In this document: in pieces, positions 37,179-46,081 of the stretch
Numbering within the stretch: position 1 is the first letter of the stretch
Layout: every line of letters begins with the position of its first letter
Virus record (IMG/VR): IMGVR_UViG_3300028569_000019
Location: 32,780 to 96,779 of that record
Source of the DNA: a virus
Strand: one strand, 5' to 3'
Length of the DNA: 64,000 bases
Translations under genes and position numbers: made by a program
The notes under the pieces: generated by a model
Told to the model about the DNA's origin: nothing
What the model saw: only the letters and a program-made list of their open reading frames with translations
Databases searched by the model: none

Positions 37179-37839
37179 TACTGGTAAAAATATAAAACTA
37201 AAAACGGGTAAATCTAATTTAGATATAGTTAGAAGTTATTTAAACGGGGAAAAGGCATTCGTACAAGTTGGCTATGATGCCAATTTAGAGAATAATAAAC
37301 GCAAAGAAGGTGACGAATGGGAGGACAGTCAAGGTCACAAATGGGTTTGGAAGAATAAAAGTAAACGTAGAGTTTCAAAACGTGCCACGATTATTAATGA
37401 ACAACGTTGTAAAACGTGTAATATGGACGTTCGATGGGGCAATTATTTGGACGACCGAGTTTGGCCCAAAACTGGATATTGTTATGATTGTTTTATCAAT
37501 TTTCAAACTGAACTAAAAATGATGGGAATGTTTGAAGTTTACAACGAACTACAGGATCTTAAAAACGAACGTAGTATTTTAGAAGATTACAAGAAAAAGT
37601 TTGAAGAAAGTAAAAAGTTCTGCGAAGAAAATAAAGATAAAGATGTTACATTTCTTGAGGAAGATGGATCGTTTGAAAAGTGGGATGGTAATATAGATTA
37701 CAATAAAATATTTGAAGATTTGACAAAGGATATAGGTGTCATTGACGTTCGATTGGAAGAATTGAATCTTAAAATAAAAGAGTACGAAGAGAAATATGAG
37801 TCAGCTAAATTTAAGAGAAATAATAAAGCAGGAGTATAA
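37168..37839 (+). CDS. Zinc-ribbon, coiled-coil protein upstream of terminase
   Basis: 223 residues. A four-Cys ribbon (CKTCNMDVRWG...GYCYDCF, about residues 78-108) is followed by long charged helices (ERSILEDYKKKFEESKKFCE; DVRLEELNLKIKEYEEKYE). It overlaps the large terminase gene by 44 nt in another frame. The position matches that of a small terminase subunit (gp16), which is also helical, but the zinc ribbon is not a usual feature of gp16, so this is only a suggestion. Confidence 0.55.
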   Translation: MKTNTGKNIKLKTGKSNLDIVRSYLNGEKAFVQVGYDANLENNKRKEGDEWEDSQGHKWVWKNKSKRRVSKRATIINEQRCKTCNMDVRWGNYLDDRVWPKTGYCYDCFINFQTELKMMGMFEVYNELQDLKNERSILEDYKKKFEESKKFCEENKDKDVTFLEEDGSFEKWDGNIDYNKIFEDLTKDIGVIDVRLEELNLKIKEYEEKYESAKFKRNNKAGV

Positions 37840-38629
37840 GAAGTGTATTGAGGATCCTATATACTTCATGAAGAAGTATGTTAAGATACAACATCCTATT
37901 AGAGGTACTGTTGGATTTGAACTTTATCCATTCCAAGAAGAAGCTTTACAAAACTTTGTTGATAATCAATTAAACATCGTTCTTAAGAGTCGTCAGATGG
38001 GTATCAGTACCCTTACAGCCGCTTATAGTTTGTGGTTAATGACATTTCATAATGATAAGAACATTCTTTGTATTAGTATTACGCAAGAAACAGCAAAAGA
38101 AATTGTCACTAAGGTAAGATTTGCGAATGACAATCTTCCGAGTTGGTTAAAAGTTCCTTGTGTAGAAGATAATAGATTATCATTGCGATTAAAGAACGGA
38201 TCTCAAATCAAAGCGGTTTCATCTGCTGGTACAGCTGGTCGTTCTTCTGCACTATCATTACTAATCATCGACGAAGCCGCATTTATCGATGGCATTGAAG
38301 AAATTTGGCTGTCGTCTCAATATACACTGTCTACTGGTGGTAGAGCTATTATACTAAGTACGCCGAACGGCGTTGGCAATTTCTTCCATAAAATTTGGGT
38401 TGAATCTGAAGAAGGCAAGAATAATTTTAAAACAATTAGATTACCTTGGCATTTACACCCAGAAAGAGATCAAACGTGGAGAGATAAACAAACTGAGTTG
38501 TCAGGAGTAAAAGGTGCAGCACAAGAATGTGATTGTCTATGGGGAGCGTCTACGATTAGAGTCAGAGATAAAACATCAGGAAAAGAATTTGATATTTCTT
38601 TAGAAAAATTGTATTCCGGAGAATTGTAA
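37796..38629 (+). CDS. 17: Large terminase gp17, N-terminal extein plus N-half of a split intein
   Basis: 277 residues. Residues 1-246 are the packaging ATPase: Walker A LKSRQMGIST (about 63-72), Walker B LLIIDEAAF (Asp159-Glu160) and STPNGVGNFFHKIWV coupling motif. The extein ends in AAQECD and then a Cys begins an intein block, CLWGASTIRVRDKTSGKEF, ending at a stop after 31 residues. The C-half is encoded by the gene at 39400. Trans-splicing would join Asp246 to the Cys of CDFSTSGNQVV, giving a 529-residue terminase. Confidence 0.88.
   Translation: MSQLNLREIIKQEYKKCIEDPIYFMKKYVKIQHPIRGTVGFELYPFQEEALQNFVDNQLNIVLKSRQMGISTLTAAYSLWLMTFHNDKNILCISITQETAKEIVTKVRFANDNLPSWLKVPCVEDNRLSLRLKNGSQIKAVSSAGTAGRSSALSLLIIDEAAFIDGIEEIWLSSQYTLSTGGRAIILSTPNGVGNFFHKIWVESEEGKNNFKTIRLPWHLHPERDQTWRDKQTELSGVKGAAQECDCLWGASTIRVRDKTSGKEFDISLEKLYSGEL
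38521..38535 (+). repeat. 15-nt direct repeat, copy 1
   Basis: ACAAGAATGTGATTG spans the extein-intein junction. An identical copy lies at 38643-38657 at the start of the endonuclease gene. Confidence 0.9.
38534..38626 (+). mobile_element. N-intein of split TerL intein (31 residues)
   Basis: Starts at the catalytic Cys (codon 38534) in the terminase conserved junction ECD|CDFSTSG. The GASTIRVRD block is a typical intein A block. An unusually short N-half, as in the atypical AceL-TerL split intein from Ace Lake metagenomes. Confidence 0.88.
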
Positions 38630-38642
38630 TCATATGTATTAT

Positions 38643-38657
38643 ACAAGAATGTGATTG
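38643..38657 (+). repeat. 15-nt direct repeat, copy 2
   Basis: Identical to 38521-38535 but read in a different frame, just upstream of and overlapping the possible GTG start of the endonuclease at 38651. Probable footprint of insertion at the terminase homing site. Confidence 0.9.
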
Positions 38658-39403
38658 CAACCCATATGTGTGTACCTAAAAATTATGTAGCAGTCGGTTG
38701 GGATAAAATCAAGAAACAATTAAGTTGTGAAACTGATTTATATTCGTGTGAAGAAACCAAATCCGAATTGTTAAATGAAAATCATTATAAATTTTTATTT
38801 GGTCGTGCGAAGAATAGAACTCTGATAAAACAAAACCCAAAACTATATAAATCAATTCTTTTTCATACGCGTATTCTAGAAAATGCATTTAAACAACAAC
38901 AAAGTTACAAGGGATGGTATAATTTTTCTTATAGGATTCGTTTTATTGTTGAACATAATTACGATTTGACAAAATTAAAATGTCAATGTGGGAAGAAAAT
39001 AACATGGACGAAATATTGTCGTAGATGTCCGGAATATCATAAAACTCAAACTGGTAAAGTACATACTCCAGAAACAAAACAAAAAATGAGAGTATCCACA
39101 TTAAAGTATTTATCGGAAATAAAAGGTCAGATTATACCTCGTTATAATAAAAAATCAATACAACTAATTGAGGAATTTGGTAATACACATGGATATACAT
39201 TTAGACACGCTGAAAATGGCGGTGAAGTTTTTCTTAAAGAACTTGGTTATTTTCTAGATGCATATGATGAGAAAAATAATGTTGTGTTAGAAATATACGA
39301 AAAACGACACTACAAAAATGGTAAATTGAAACAAAGAGATTTTCAAAGAGAAAATGAAATTAAAAATTTGTTAGGATGTAAACTATTTACAATAGACATA
39401 TGA
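38651..39403 (+). CDS. Free-standing Vsr-like (EDxHD) homing endonuclease between split intein halves
   Basis: Up to 250 residues from GTG at 38651; ATG at 38666 is an alternative start. A CxC...CxxC cluster (CQCGKKITWTKYCRRCP) precedes the nuclease core: ENGGEVFLKELGYFLDAYD, NVVLEIYEKRHY and KQRDFQRENEIKNLLGCKLF. This E/D/H layout is that of the endonuclease family described inside fractured genes with split inteins. It is in the same frame as the terminase N-gene, one stop away, and overlaps the C-gene by 4 nt (ATGA). It likely cuts intein-less terminase genes. Confidence 0.8.
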   Translation: MIATHMCVPKNYVAVGWDKIKKQLSCETDLYSCEETKSELLNENHYKFLFGRAKNRTLIKQNPKLYKSILFHTRILENAFKQQQSYKGWYNFSYRIRFIVEHNYDLTKLKCQCGKKITWTKYCRRCPEYHKTQTGKVHTPETKQKMRVSTLKYLSEIKGQIIPRYNKKSIQLIEEFGNTHGYTFRHAENGGEVFLKELGYFLDAYDEKNNVVLEIYEKRHYKNGKLKQRDFQRENEIKNLLGCKLFTIDI

Positions 39404-39741
39404 TCGATCCAAATGTTAAACTGAATACTAAGTTTCAGATTTTGACTCCAACAGGTTACCAAGATTTTTTTGGAATGCGAAAAATAAAAAAGGATTGTTA
39501 CTATAAAATATTATTGAGTAATGGCAAAATAATAAAATGTTCGGACAATCATCCTTTTATATATAAAAATTCAGAACTACGCTCTCACGATATCAAAATC
39601 GGATCGAAAATATCGGGAGTAGATGGTGTAGATGTAGTTGTCATAACCATAGAAAAATTCGAAAATTCCATTGATTTATATGATATAGTAAACGTCTCCG
39701 ACGGCAATGTTTTTAATGTAGACGGAATTGTTTCACATAAT
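39400..39741 (+). mobile_element. C-intein of split TerL intein (114 residues)
   Basis: Runs from the initiator Met to the terminal His-Asn. It contains the usual B-like block (CSDNHPF, with His), and F/G blocks ending VDGIVSHN before the +1 Cys. Together with the 31-residue N-half it has all the parts of a mini-intein. Confidence 0.88.
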
Positions 39742-40593
39742 TGTGATTTTAGTACATCTGGTAATCAAGTTGTAAGTGTAGACGTTCTTGAGTTTTACAA
39801 ACAAACCTATCTAAAAGATCCCGTTGAAAAACGTGGGAATAATCAAGACTTATGGATTTGGGATTATCCCAATTATAGTAAAAATTATATATTGACAGCT
39901 GACTGCGCTAGAGGAGATGGTGGAGATTTTAGTGCATTCCACGTTATAGATATAGAAACAATGGAACAAGTAGCTGAATATAAAGGTCAGTTAACTACAA
40001 AAGATTATGGCAATTTATTGGTTAGTGTTGCTACTGAATACAATAATGCTTTGTTGGTAGTGGAAAATAACAATATAGGATGGGCTACATTACAACAAAT
40101 TATTGATAGAGATTATCAAAATACGTTTTATAGTGCGGCTGATTTGACTGTGGTTGATGTAGAAAAAACATATACCAATAAACTTAATTCGGCTGATAAG
40201 AAATTAGTAGCTGGATTTACAACAACTAGCAAAAATAGACCTTTAATTATAAGTAACTTGGAATTATTTTTTAGACAAAAACAAGTTATAATGAAATCCA
40301 AAAGACTATATGAGGAACTGAATGTATTCATTTGGAACGGACCAAAAGCAGAAGCTATGAAGGGATACAATGACGATTTGGTTATGGCAATTGGAATTGG
40401 TTTGTGGGTACGTGAAACTGCTTTGAAACTTAGAAACGAACAAATATCTTATAATAAGGCTATCGTTTCAAAAATATCAAAAGTAACAAGTCAAATTTCA
40501 ATTCCAAAACAAGTGAGTGCTGTACCCGATCACCACAAAACTATGGATTTCACCGTTAATGACAAAAAAGAAAGTTTAACTTGGTTGTTGTAA
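39400..40593 (+). CDS. 17: Large terminase gp17, C-half of split intein plus nuclease extein
   Basis: 397 residues. Residues 1-114 are the C-intein, with blocks TKFQILTPTGYQDFFG, GKIIKCSDNHPF and the C-terminal VFNVDGIVSHN followed by Cys115. Residues 115-397 are the terminase nuclease domain: NYILTADCARGDGGDFSAF gives the RNase H-fold Asp, VVENNNIGWATLQQI the second block, and GYNDDLVMAIGIGLWVRE the last acidic pair. ATG overlaps the endonuclease stop. The domain cuts the concatemer after headful packaging and works only when spliced to the ATPase half. Confidence 0.88.
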   Translation: MIDPNVKLNTKFQILTPTGYQDFFGMRKIKKDCYYKILLSNGKIIKCSDNHPFIYKNSELRSHDIKIGSKISGVDGVDVVVITIEKFENSIDLYDIVNVSDGNVFNVDGIVSHNCDFSTSGNQVVSVDVLEFYKQTYLKDPVEKRGNNQDLWIWDYPNYSKNYILTADCARGDGGDFSAFHVIDIETMEQVAEYKGQLTTKDYGNLLVSVATEYNNALLVVENNNIGWATLQQIIDRDYQNTFYSAADLTVVDVEKTYTNKLNSADKKLVAGFTTTSKNRPLIISNLELFFRQKQVIMKSKRLYEELNVFIWNGPKAEAMKGYNDDLVMAIGIGLWVRETALKLRNEQISYNKAIVSKISKVTSQISIPKQVSAVPDHHKTMDFTVNDKKESLTWLL

Positions 40594-40619
40594 ATACTTA
40601 TATACTATAGATAAATAAT

Positions 40620-43568
40620 ATGTCAGATAAATCTTTTCAAGAATTAAGAAGTCGATCTTTGTTTGCTCGTTTGAAGCGTTTGTTTTCAAACGACGTGATT
40701 GTTCGTAACGTTGGTGGTAAAAAATTAAAAGTTATCGACACTGATGAAATTCAGTATGCTACAGATCGTAATAGTTTAAGAGACCGTTTTAATAGATTAC
40801 GTACAACTTCGTATAATCAATATACAAGAGATTTCAATTTATCATATCAAAGTAGTCGTGTTGAATTGTTTAGAGATTATGACTGTGTTGGTCCTGATAC
40901 AATCATACCTCTACCAGACGGTACTAAACCAACTATAGCTCAACTAACGGAAAGATATAAAGATAATCCCCAGGAAAGATTCTATGTATTTTCATACGAT
41001 CACGAAACTGACAGTATAAAATTAGGCAAAGCATATCATCCTAGAAAGAAAGAAGGCGGTCCTAGAAAGTGTTGGAAAGTAATTTTTGACAATGGACAAT
41101 TCGTAATAGGAAGTGCCGGACATCCATTTTTAATGAGAAGTGGAGAATATAAAAAATTAGAAGATCTATCAATTGGCGAGTCTGTGATGCCTTTTTATCA
41201 AAAAGATTTCTACAACAATGGATATAGAAGTTTGTATAATTTTAGTAAAGGATGGCAAACAGAACATAAAATAGTCGCCGAACAATTTAATCGGGGATTA
41301 AGTTCTAACGAAGTTGTTCATCATAAAAATTTTGATAAAACAAACAATCTTCCGGAGAATTTACATATAATGTTAGACTCCGATCATAGAAAATTTCATG
41401 CGGAATTAAATAATAAAATTATTTGGTCGGTTGAAAATAAACAAAATACGTTAGAAAAGATCAAAAATTCAACTGGATATAAAAATAGAAAATTTCACAG
41501 ATGGAACGGAGATCGAGTTGATATAAACAATCCTTTTTATGGAAAACAACATTCCGTTGAATCAAATGATAAAAGATCTAATACTTTAAAAGAAATATTT
41601 GTTAATAGAGATCAAACCGGAAAAAACAATCCAAAATATAGAGATGATTTAACAATTGATATATTAAAAATTAAAGCGTTAAATTATTACAAACAACACG
41701 GAAAATTAACATCTTGGGGATTAGTTAAAGATTTAAATTGTGACTATTCGGTTCTACAGAATCGTTTGAAGAAAAATAACACCGAGTGGAAATCATTTAA
41801 AAATTATATAGAGTCATCTCTTAATCACAAAATCGTTGATATTGAGTATATAGGAGAAATAGAAGTTTACGATGTTACTGTTGAAAAGTATCAGAATTTT
41901 GCTACGGATTCTTGTTTCGTCCATAATACGATGGATATGGATCCAATTCTTGCATCTGCATTGGACATTTATGCGGATGAATGTACAACCCGAAATGAAA
42001 TGGGTGAAGTAATTCACATCAAATCTTCCAACGACGAAATTAAGAATATTCTACACAATTTGTTCTATGATATTCTAAATATCGAATTTAACCTGTGGAG
42101 TTGGGCACGTTGTATGGTTAAATATGGCGATTTTTACCTACGTCTTCATATTAGTCCTGATTATGGTGTTTATTTGGTAGAACCATTGAGTACATATTAT
42201 GTAACTCGCGTAGAAAATGCACATTTAACCAATAAAAACTTTGTTAAATTTCAAGTCAATTTGCCATACGGAAACAAATTGGAAGATTTGGAAAACTATC
42301 AAATTGCACATTTTAGATTATTGAGTGACAGTAACTTTCTACCATATGGAAAAAGTACTTTAGAAGGTGCTCGCCGTGTATGGAAACAATTGAGTTTGAT
42401 GGAAGACGCAATGTTAATTCATCGTATCATGCGTGCTCCTGAAAAACGTATTTTCAAAGTTGATATTGGTAATATTCCACCAAATGAAGTTGATAATCAT
42501 ATGCAACGCATTATGGACCAAATGAAAAAGGTTCCATATTTGGATCAACAAACTGGAGATTATAATTTAAGGTTCAATCTACAAAACATGGTAGAGGACT
42601 TTTTCTTGCCAGTTCGTGGTAGTGATAGTGGCACTAGTATTGAAAATTTATCTGGATTGGAGTGGACAGGTACAGATGATATTGAGTACCTTCGTAATAA
42701 AATGATGGCAGCACTTAAGATACCCAAAGCATTTTTGGGGTATGACGAATCTTTGAGTGGTAAAGCTACATTGGCAGCTGAAGACATAAGATTTGCTAGA
42801 ACAGTACAACGTATACAACGTATTATGGTTAGCGAATTGAATAAAATTGCAGTTATTCATTTGTACAGTCAAGGATATAGAGATGAGTCGTTGGTAGATT
42901 TTACTCTTGAGTTGACTAATCCATCCACTATCTTTGAAAAAGAAAAAATAGATGTATACAAGAGTAAAGTTGAACTTTGCAAAGATATGCAAGAACAAAA
43001 AGTATTTTCTAAGAAGTGGATTTATGAAAATATTTTCGGTTTGTCAGATCAAGATATGATATCCTTACAAAAGCAACTAATTGACGATGCTAAAGGAAAT
43101 TATAGATTTAAGCAAATCGAAGAAGACGGTAATGATCCAGCTTTGTCATTTTTAAATAAAAACGATAAAGGCGACCAAGGCGCAGGCGGTGGATCTGAGC
43201 CAGGTCCAGGAGCTGAACCTGGAGCAAATTCTGCTCCAGAAAGTGGAGCTGAAGCTGGTGGGGCGGGTGATACAGAAACTAAAGCTGGTGCTGAAAAATC
43301 AACTCCACCAAAATTAGCAGAAAAACGTGATCAAACAGGCAGAAAAGATGCTAGTAAATATCCATTTGGAGAAGATCCGTTTGGCACATTGGAAAACAAT
43401 AGACGCAGTGATTTATCAGTATCACACAAATATAAGAATGGATCTCCGTTGTCATTGGAGTCTATTAAGGGATTGACCGATTTGTTGAAAACATTGGATC
43501 AAGAAAAAGAAATTTTAAGAGAAGGAAACGAAAAATCTTTTATGGATGAACAAAATATAAAAGAATAG
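40620..43568 (+). CDS. 20: Portal protein gp20 with in-frame intein
   Basis: 982 residues; about 634 after intein removal, versus 524 in T4. The extein N-part (residues 1-88) ends VELFRDYD; the C-part starts TMDMDPILASALDIYADECT and contains the portal core MVKYGDFYLRLHISPDYGV, LVEPLSTYYVTRVEN, YLRNKMMAALKIPKAFLGYD and AAEDIRFARTVQRIQRIM, typical of gp20. The C-terminal tail is Gly/Pro/Glu/Ala rich. The portal forms the DNA gate in the head vertex that docks the terminase. Confidence 0.9.
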   Translation: MSDKSFQELRSRSLFARLKRLFSNDVIVRNVGGKKLKVIDTDEIQYATDRNSLRDRFNRLRTTSYNQYTRDFNLSYQSSRVELFRDYDCVGPDTIIPLPDGTKPTIAQLTERYKDNPQERFYVFSYDHETDSIKLGKAYHPRKKEGGPRKCWKVIFDNGQFVIGSAGHPFLMRSGEYKKLEDLSIGESVMPFYQKDFYNNGYRSLYNFSKGWQTEHKIVAEQFNRGLSSNEVVHHKNFDKTNNLPENLHIMLDSDHRKFHAELNNKIIWSVENKQNTLEKIKNSTGYKNRKFHRWNGDRVDINNPFYGKQHSVESNDKRSNTLKEIFVNRDQTGKNNPKYRDDLTIDILKIKALNYYKQHGKLTSWGLVKDLNCDYSVLQNRLKKNNTEWKSFKNYIESSLNHKIVDIEYIGEIEVYDVTVEKYQNFATDSCFVHNTMDMDPILASALDIYADECTTRNEMGEVIHIKSSNDEIKNILHNLFYDILNIEFNLWSWARCMVKYGDFYLRLHISPDYGVYLVEPLSTYYVTRVENAHLTNKNFVKFQVNLPYGNKLEDLENYQIAHFRLLSDSNFLPYGKSTLEGARRVWKQLSLMEDAMLIHRIMRAPEKRIFKVDIGNIPPNEVDNHMQRIMDQMKKVPYLDQQTGDYNLRFNLQNMVEDFFLPVRGSDSGTSIENLSGLEWTGTDDIEYLRNKMMAALKIPKAFLGYDESLSGKATLAAEDIRFARTVQRIQRIMVSELNKIAVIHLYSQGYRDESLVDFTLELTNPSTIFEKEKIDVYKSKVELCKDMQEQKVFSKKWIYENIFGLSDQDMISLQKQLIDDAKGNYRFKQIEEDGNDPALSFLNKNDKGDQGAGGGSEPGPGAEPGANSAPESGAEAGGAGDTETKAGAEKSTPPKLAEKRDQTGRKDASKYPFGEDPFGTLENNRRSDLSVSHKYKNGSPLSLESIKGLTDLLKTLDQEKEILREGNEKSFMDEQNIKE
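40884..41927 (+). mobile_element. Portal intein with HNH homing endonuclease domain (348 residues)
   Basis: Begins at Cys89 (CVGPDTIIPLPDG, A block) and ends EVYDVTVEKYQNFATDSCF-VHN before Thr437. A B block is visible at FVIGSAGHPFLMRSG. The insert contains an HNH-type core EVVHHKNFDKTNNLPENLH (His234-His235) and a NUMOD-like NPFYGKQHSVESNDKRS stretch, so it is a full mobile intein, unlike the split one in the neighbouring terminase. Confidence 0.9.
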
Positions 43569-43600
43569 TATAATTCCTATATATTTAACCACATTGATTA

Positions 43601-43608
43601 TATTTATA
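43601..43608 (+). promoter_or_regulatory. TATTTATA box
   Basis: TATTTATA ends 16 nt before the ATG at 43625, after the portal gene; spacing is longer than at most sites. Confidence 0.3.
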
Positions 43609-43624
43609 AATAATAATAAATAAT

Positions 43625-44503
43625 ATGCACAAGAAAGCAAAACATTCGAAATTCAAGAATGCTGGAATATTGTTTGAACTACTCACTCGACAAATAACAG
43701 CCGACATTCTAGCGGGAAGAGATGAATCATTTACTAAAAATTTAATGTTCAAGTACTTTCACGAAAGTAAAGAACTTGGAAAAGAAGTGCAGCTTTATAA
43801 TTTTATTTTACAACAAAAAAGTAAAGACGCATCATCAGGTGAAAGACTTTTGAATGTTGTGTTGCAAACACGATCCAAGATCGATGAACGTGAATTGAAT
43901 AAACAGAAGTATAATATCATCAAAGAGATTAAAGAAAAGTATAATATTGATGAATTTTTAAAGAACAAGATTCCAAATTATAAGTTATACGCATCTATTT
44001 ATAAACTATTTGAAGATCAAGATAAAAGTGAGGCTAAGTTTGAAGTTTCTGAGTTATTGGAATCGAGAGAGTATATCATAGAAAATTTGACAAAAGAAAA
44101 GAAGTCAGATCAAGAATCAATGGATGTTTATGGAAATCAAAGTGCAGAAGTAAGATTGTTAGCATATAAGTTTTTAATTGAGAATTTCAATACCAAATAC
44201 AACAATCTATTGCCTGATCAAAAGAAACTATTGAAGGAATATATTACCAATGTTTCTAATTCCAGTAAATTTACTAAGTATGTCAATGAAGAATACAAAA
44301 GAATCAGTGGAGTATTGAAGGATCAAGTTAAAAATGTTACATCCGAAGTGGTTAAGATTAAAATAAACGAAGTTATTAGTCAATTTTCCACCAAGTCTTG
44401 TACTGGTGTAATTAAAGAAAATCAATTGACTTCTTTATTGAATGCATATGAGTTGGTAGAAGAAATTAAAAAGATTGATGTCAAAAATGAAACAAAATCT
44501 TAA
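43625..44503 (+). CDS. Hypothetical head-region protein (helical)
   Basis: 292 residues. Highly charged helices (KAKHSKFKNAGILFELLTRQ at the start; KNKIPNYKLYASIYKLFE). The first 60 residues look like a family seen beside portal genes in T4-like aquatic phages. Position between portal and prohead protease matches the T4 core genes 67/68, but no sequence link is visible. It overlaps the next gene by about 26 nt. Confidence 0.55.
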   Translation: MHKKAKHSKFKNAGILFELLTRQITADILAGRDESFTKNLMFKYFHESKELGKEVQLYNFILQQKSKDASSGERLLNVVLQTRSKIDERELNKQKYNIIKEIKEKYNIDEFLKNKIPNYKLYASIYKLFEDQDKSEAKFEVSELLESREYIIENLTKEKKSDQESMDVYGNQSAEVRLLAYKFLIENFNTKYNNLLPDQKKLLKEYITNVSNSSKFTKYVNEEYKRISGVLKDQVKNVTSEVVKIKINEVISQFSTKSCTGVIKENQLTSLLNAYELVEEIKKIDVKNETKS

Positions 44504-45470
44504 AGAAAAGATTAAATCAATTTTAGCCAAATTAAAGACTAAAAATGAAGCTAGCACAACAGGCACCGGTCCAGTTGCATCTGGTCCTGTTGCTGTTGGT
44601 GGTGATGCTGCTAGAACACCATTTGCATTTAGTCGCCGTGGACCAGGAAACGTTAGAGCCGCAACACAATTAGGTTATACGTTAGCTAAACCTATCAAAA
44701 GAAGTCCTGGTTATAAGTTGGAAAATCAAATGTATAGTAGTCCAGCTTACGCAACACCCGCACAATCAATTGAATTAGGCGATACGTATACTGATGAAAA
44801 TGGTTTGGTTCAACACAATGATCCTGATATGGATCCTAATTTAATTGGGTATAAACAAGGTTCTTTGCCTGTGACCGAGGGGTTTAATGGTCTTAAATAC
44901 GAACAAGAAACTAAACCTGTTGCTCCTCAACCACAAGCTGCACAAGCTGCACAACCAACTCAACCTAAACAACCCGCTTCTGTAGATTTAAAAACCTATG
45001 ACGTTCTTCCTGACTTCACTGCATTTGATACAAAACTAAAAGGTTCAACTGAAGCATTGAAGAACAATCTACAAAAGTCGATCCAAGACAAAATCTTGGG
45101 TAAGAAAATTGTGGTTAGAGCCAGCAAAGGATATAAACAGCCTGAAACAGATTATACAATCAATGTGACAGGTGTTGCAATTGATTATTATTATGATAGA
45201 TACGTCATCATAATTATTGGTCGTGAAGAAAATAAACAAAAGGTAGCTAAATTCTTCATTAAACCAGGATTTAAACTTAAAATTTTAGGTAATGCTGATA
45301 ATTTGAAGCCAAAGGATCAATATCAAGTTGCTAAATCAAAAGCATTAGTTGAACCAGAAAGTCAACAAAATGTTGTTCCATCAAACAAAATAACCGCTGA
45401 TAAAGAGGATGTAACTACTTCCGATCAGGCTCAAAATACACAACCAGGAACAACACAACCTAAAGCTTAA
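44478..45470 (+). CDS. Hypothetical head-region protein, Pro/Gln-rich
   Basis: About 330 residues; ATG at 44478 or 44487 are both plausible starts, the upstream TTG at 44475 is unlikely. A basic helical N-terminus (KQNLKEKIKSILAKLKTK) is followed by Gly/Ala/Pro-rich low complexity, a globular segment near residues 165-275 (VDLKTYDVLPDFTAFDTKLK, YYYDRYVIIIIGREE) and a Gln/Pro-rich tail. Possibly a core or internal head protein. No family recognised. Confidence 0.5.
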   Translation: MSKMKQNLKEKIKSILAKLKTKNEASTTGTGPVASGPVAVGGDAARTPFAFSRRGPGNVRAATQLGYTLAKPIKRSPGYKLENQMYSSPAYATPAQSIELGDTYTDENGLVQHNDPDMDPNLIGYKQGSLPVTEGFNGLKYEQETKPVAPQPQAAQAAQPTQPKQPASVDLKTYDVLPDFTAFDTKLKGSTEALKNNLQKSIQDKILGKKIVVRASKGYKQPETDYTINVTGVAIDYYYDRYVIIIIGREENKQKVAKFFIKPGFKLKILGNADNLKPKDQYQVAKSKALVEPESQQNVVPSNKITADKEDVTTSDQAQNTQPGTTQPKA

Positions 45471-45475
45471 CATAT

Positions 45476-46081
45476 ATGAAACAAGTACTGATAGATATTC
45501 TACCATTTGAATTCAAAAAAACATCTTTAAATGAATCTCTTAAAGATGGAAAATTATACGTAACCGGCGTATTACAACGTGCCGATGCAAAAAACCAAAA
45601 CGGCCGTGTATATCCAGAAGATGTACTAAAGAGAGAAGCTGAAAAGTATATGCAAAATTTCGTTAAACAACGTCGTGCTATGGGTGAATTGGATCATCCA
45701 GAATCATCTGTTGTTAACTTAAAAAACGTAAGTCACAACATCGTAGATATGGGATGGGAAAATAAAGATTTGGTTGGTACCGTCGAAATTCTACCTACAC
45801 CAAGTGGTAACATATTAAAAGATTTATTGCAATCAGGCATTCTTTTGGGTATCAGTAGTCGTGGATTGGGTAGTGTAAAGAAAGATATGAGAGAAGGAGC
45901 AGATGTTGTACAAGACGACTTTGATCTAATCGCATTTGATTTTGTAAGCAATCCAAGTACCCAAGGTGCTTTTATGTATCCACAAGGTAAAATCAACGAA
46001 GGAGTTGATCAACACAGAACAATTATTAACCCATATAATAATGTTGAAAGAATTATCCACAACATTCTATCAGAACTATAA
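45476..46081 (+). CDS. 21: Prohead core protease gp21 (U9/S78-like serine protease)
   Basis: 201 residues, near T4 gp21 (212). The catalytic His is in AMGELDHPESS (His74) and the Ser in LLGISSRGLGS (Ser127 or Ser128), the arrangement of herpes-protease-fold prohead proteases; DDFDLIAFDFVSNPSTQGA follows as expected. It cleaves scaffold and capsid proteins after Glu in LxE/IxE motifs during head maturation. Located between portal and major capsid genes as in T4. Confidence 0.92.
   Translation: MKQVLIDILPFEFKKTSLNESLKDGKLYVTGVLQRADAKNQNGRVYPEDVLKREAEKYMQNFVKQRRAMGELDHPESSVVNLKNVSHNIVDMGWENKDLVGTVEILPTPSGNILKDLLQSGILLGISSRGLGSVKKDMREGADVVQDDFDLIAFDFVSNPSTQGAFMYPQGKINEGVDQHRTIINPYNNVERIIHNILSEL

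Noticed and set aside
37796-40593. Terminase interrupted by a frameshift, sequencing error or decay
   Set aside because: Boundaries fall exactly at intein Cys1 and HN/Cys+1, both halves have intein blocks, and an intact endonuclease gene lies between, so a split intein explains it better.
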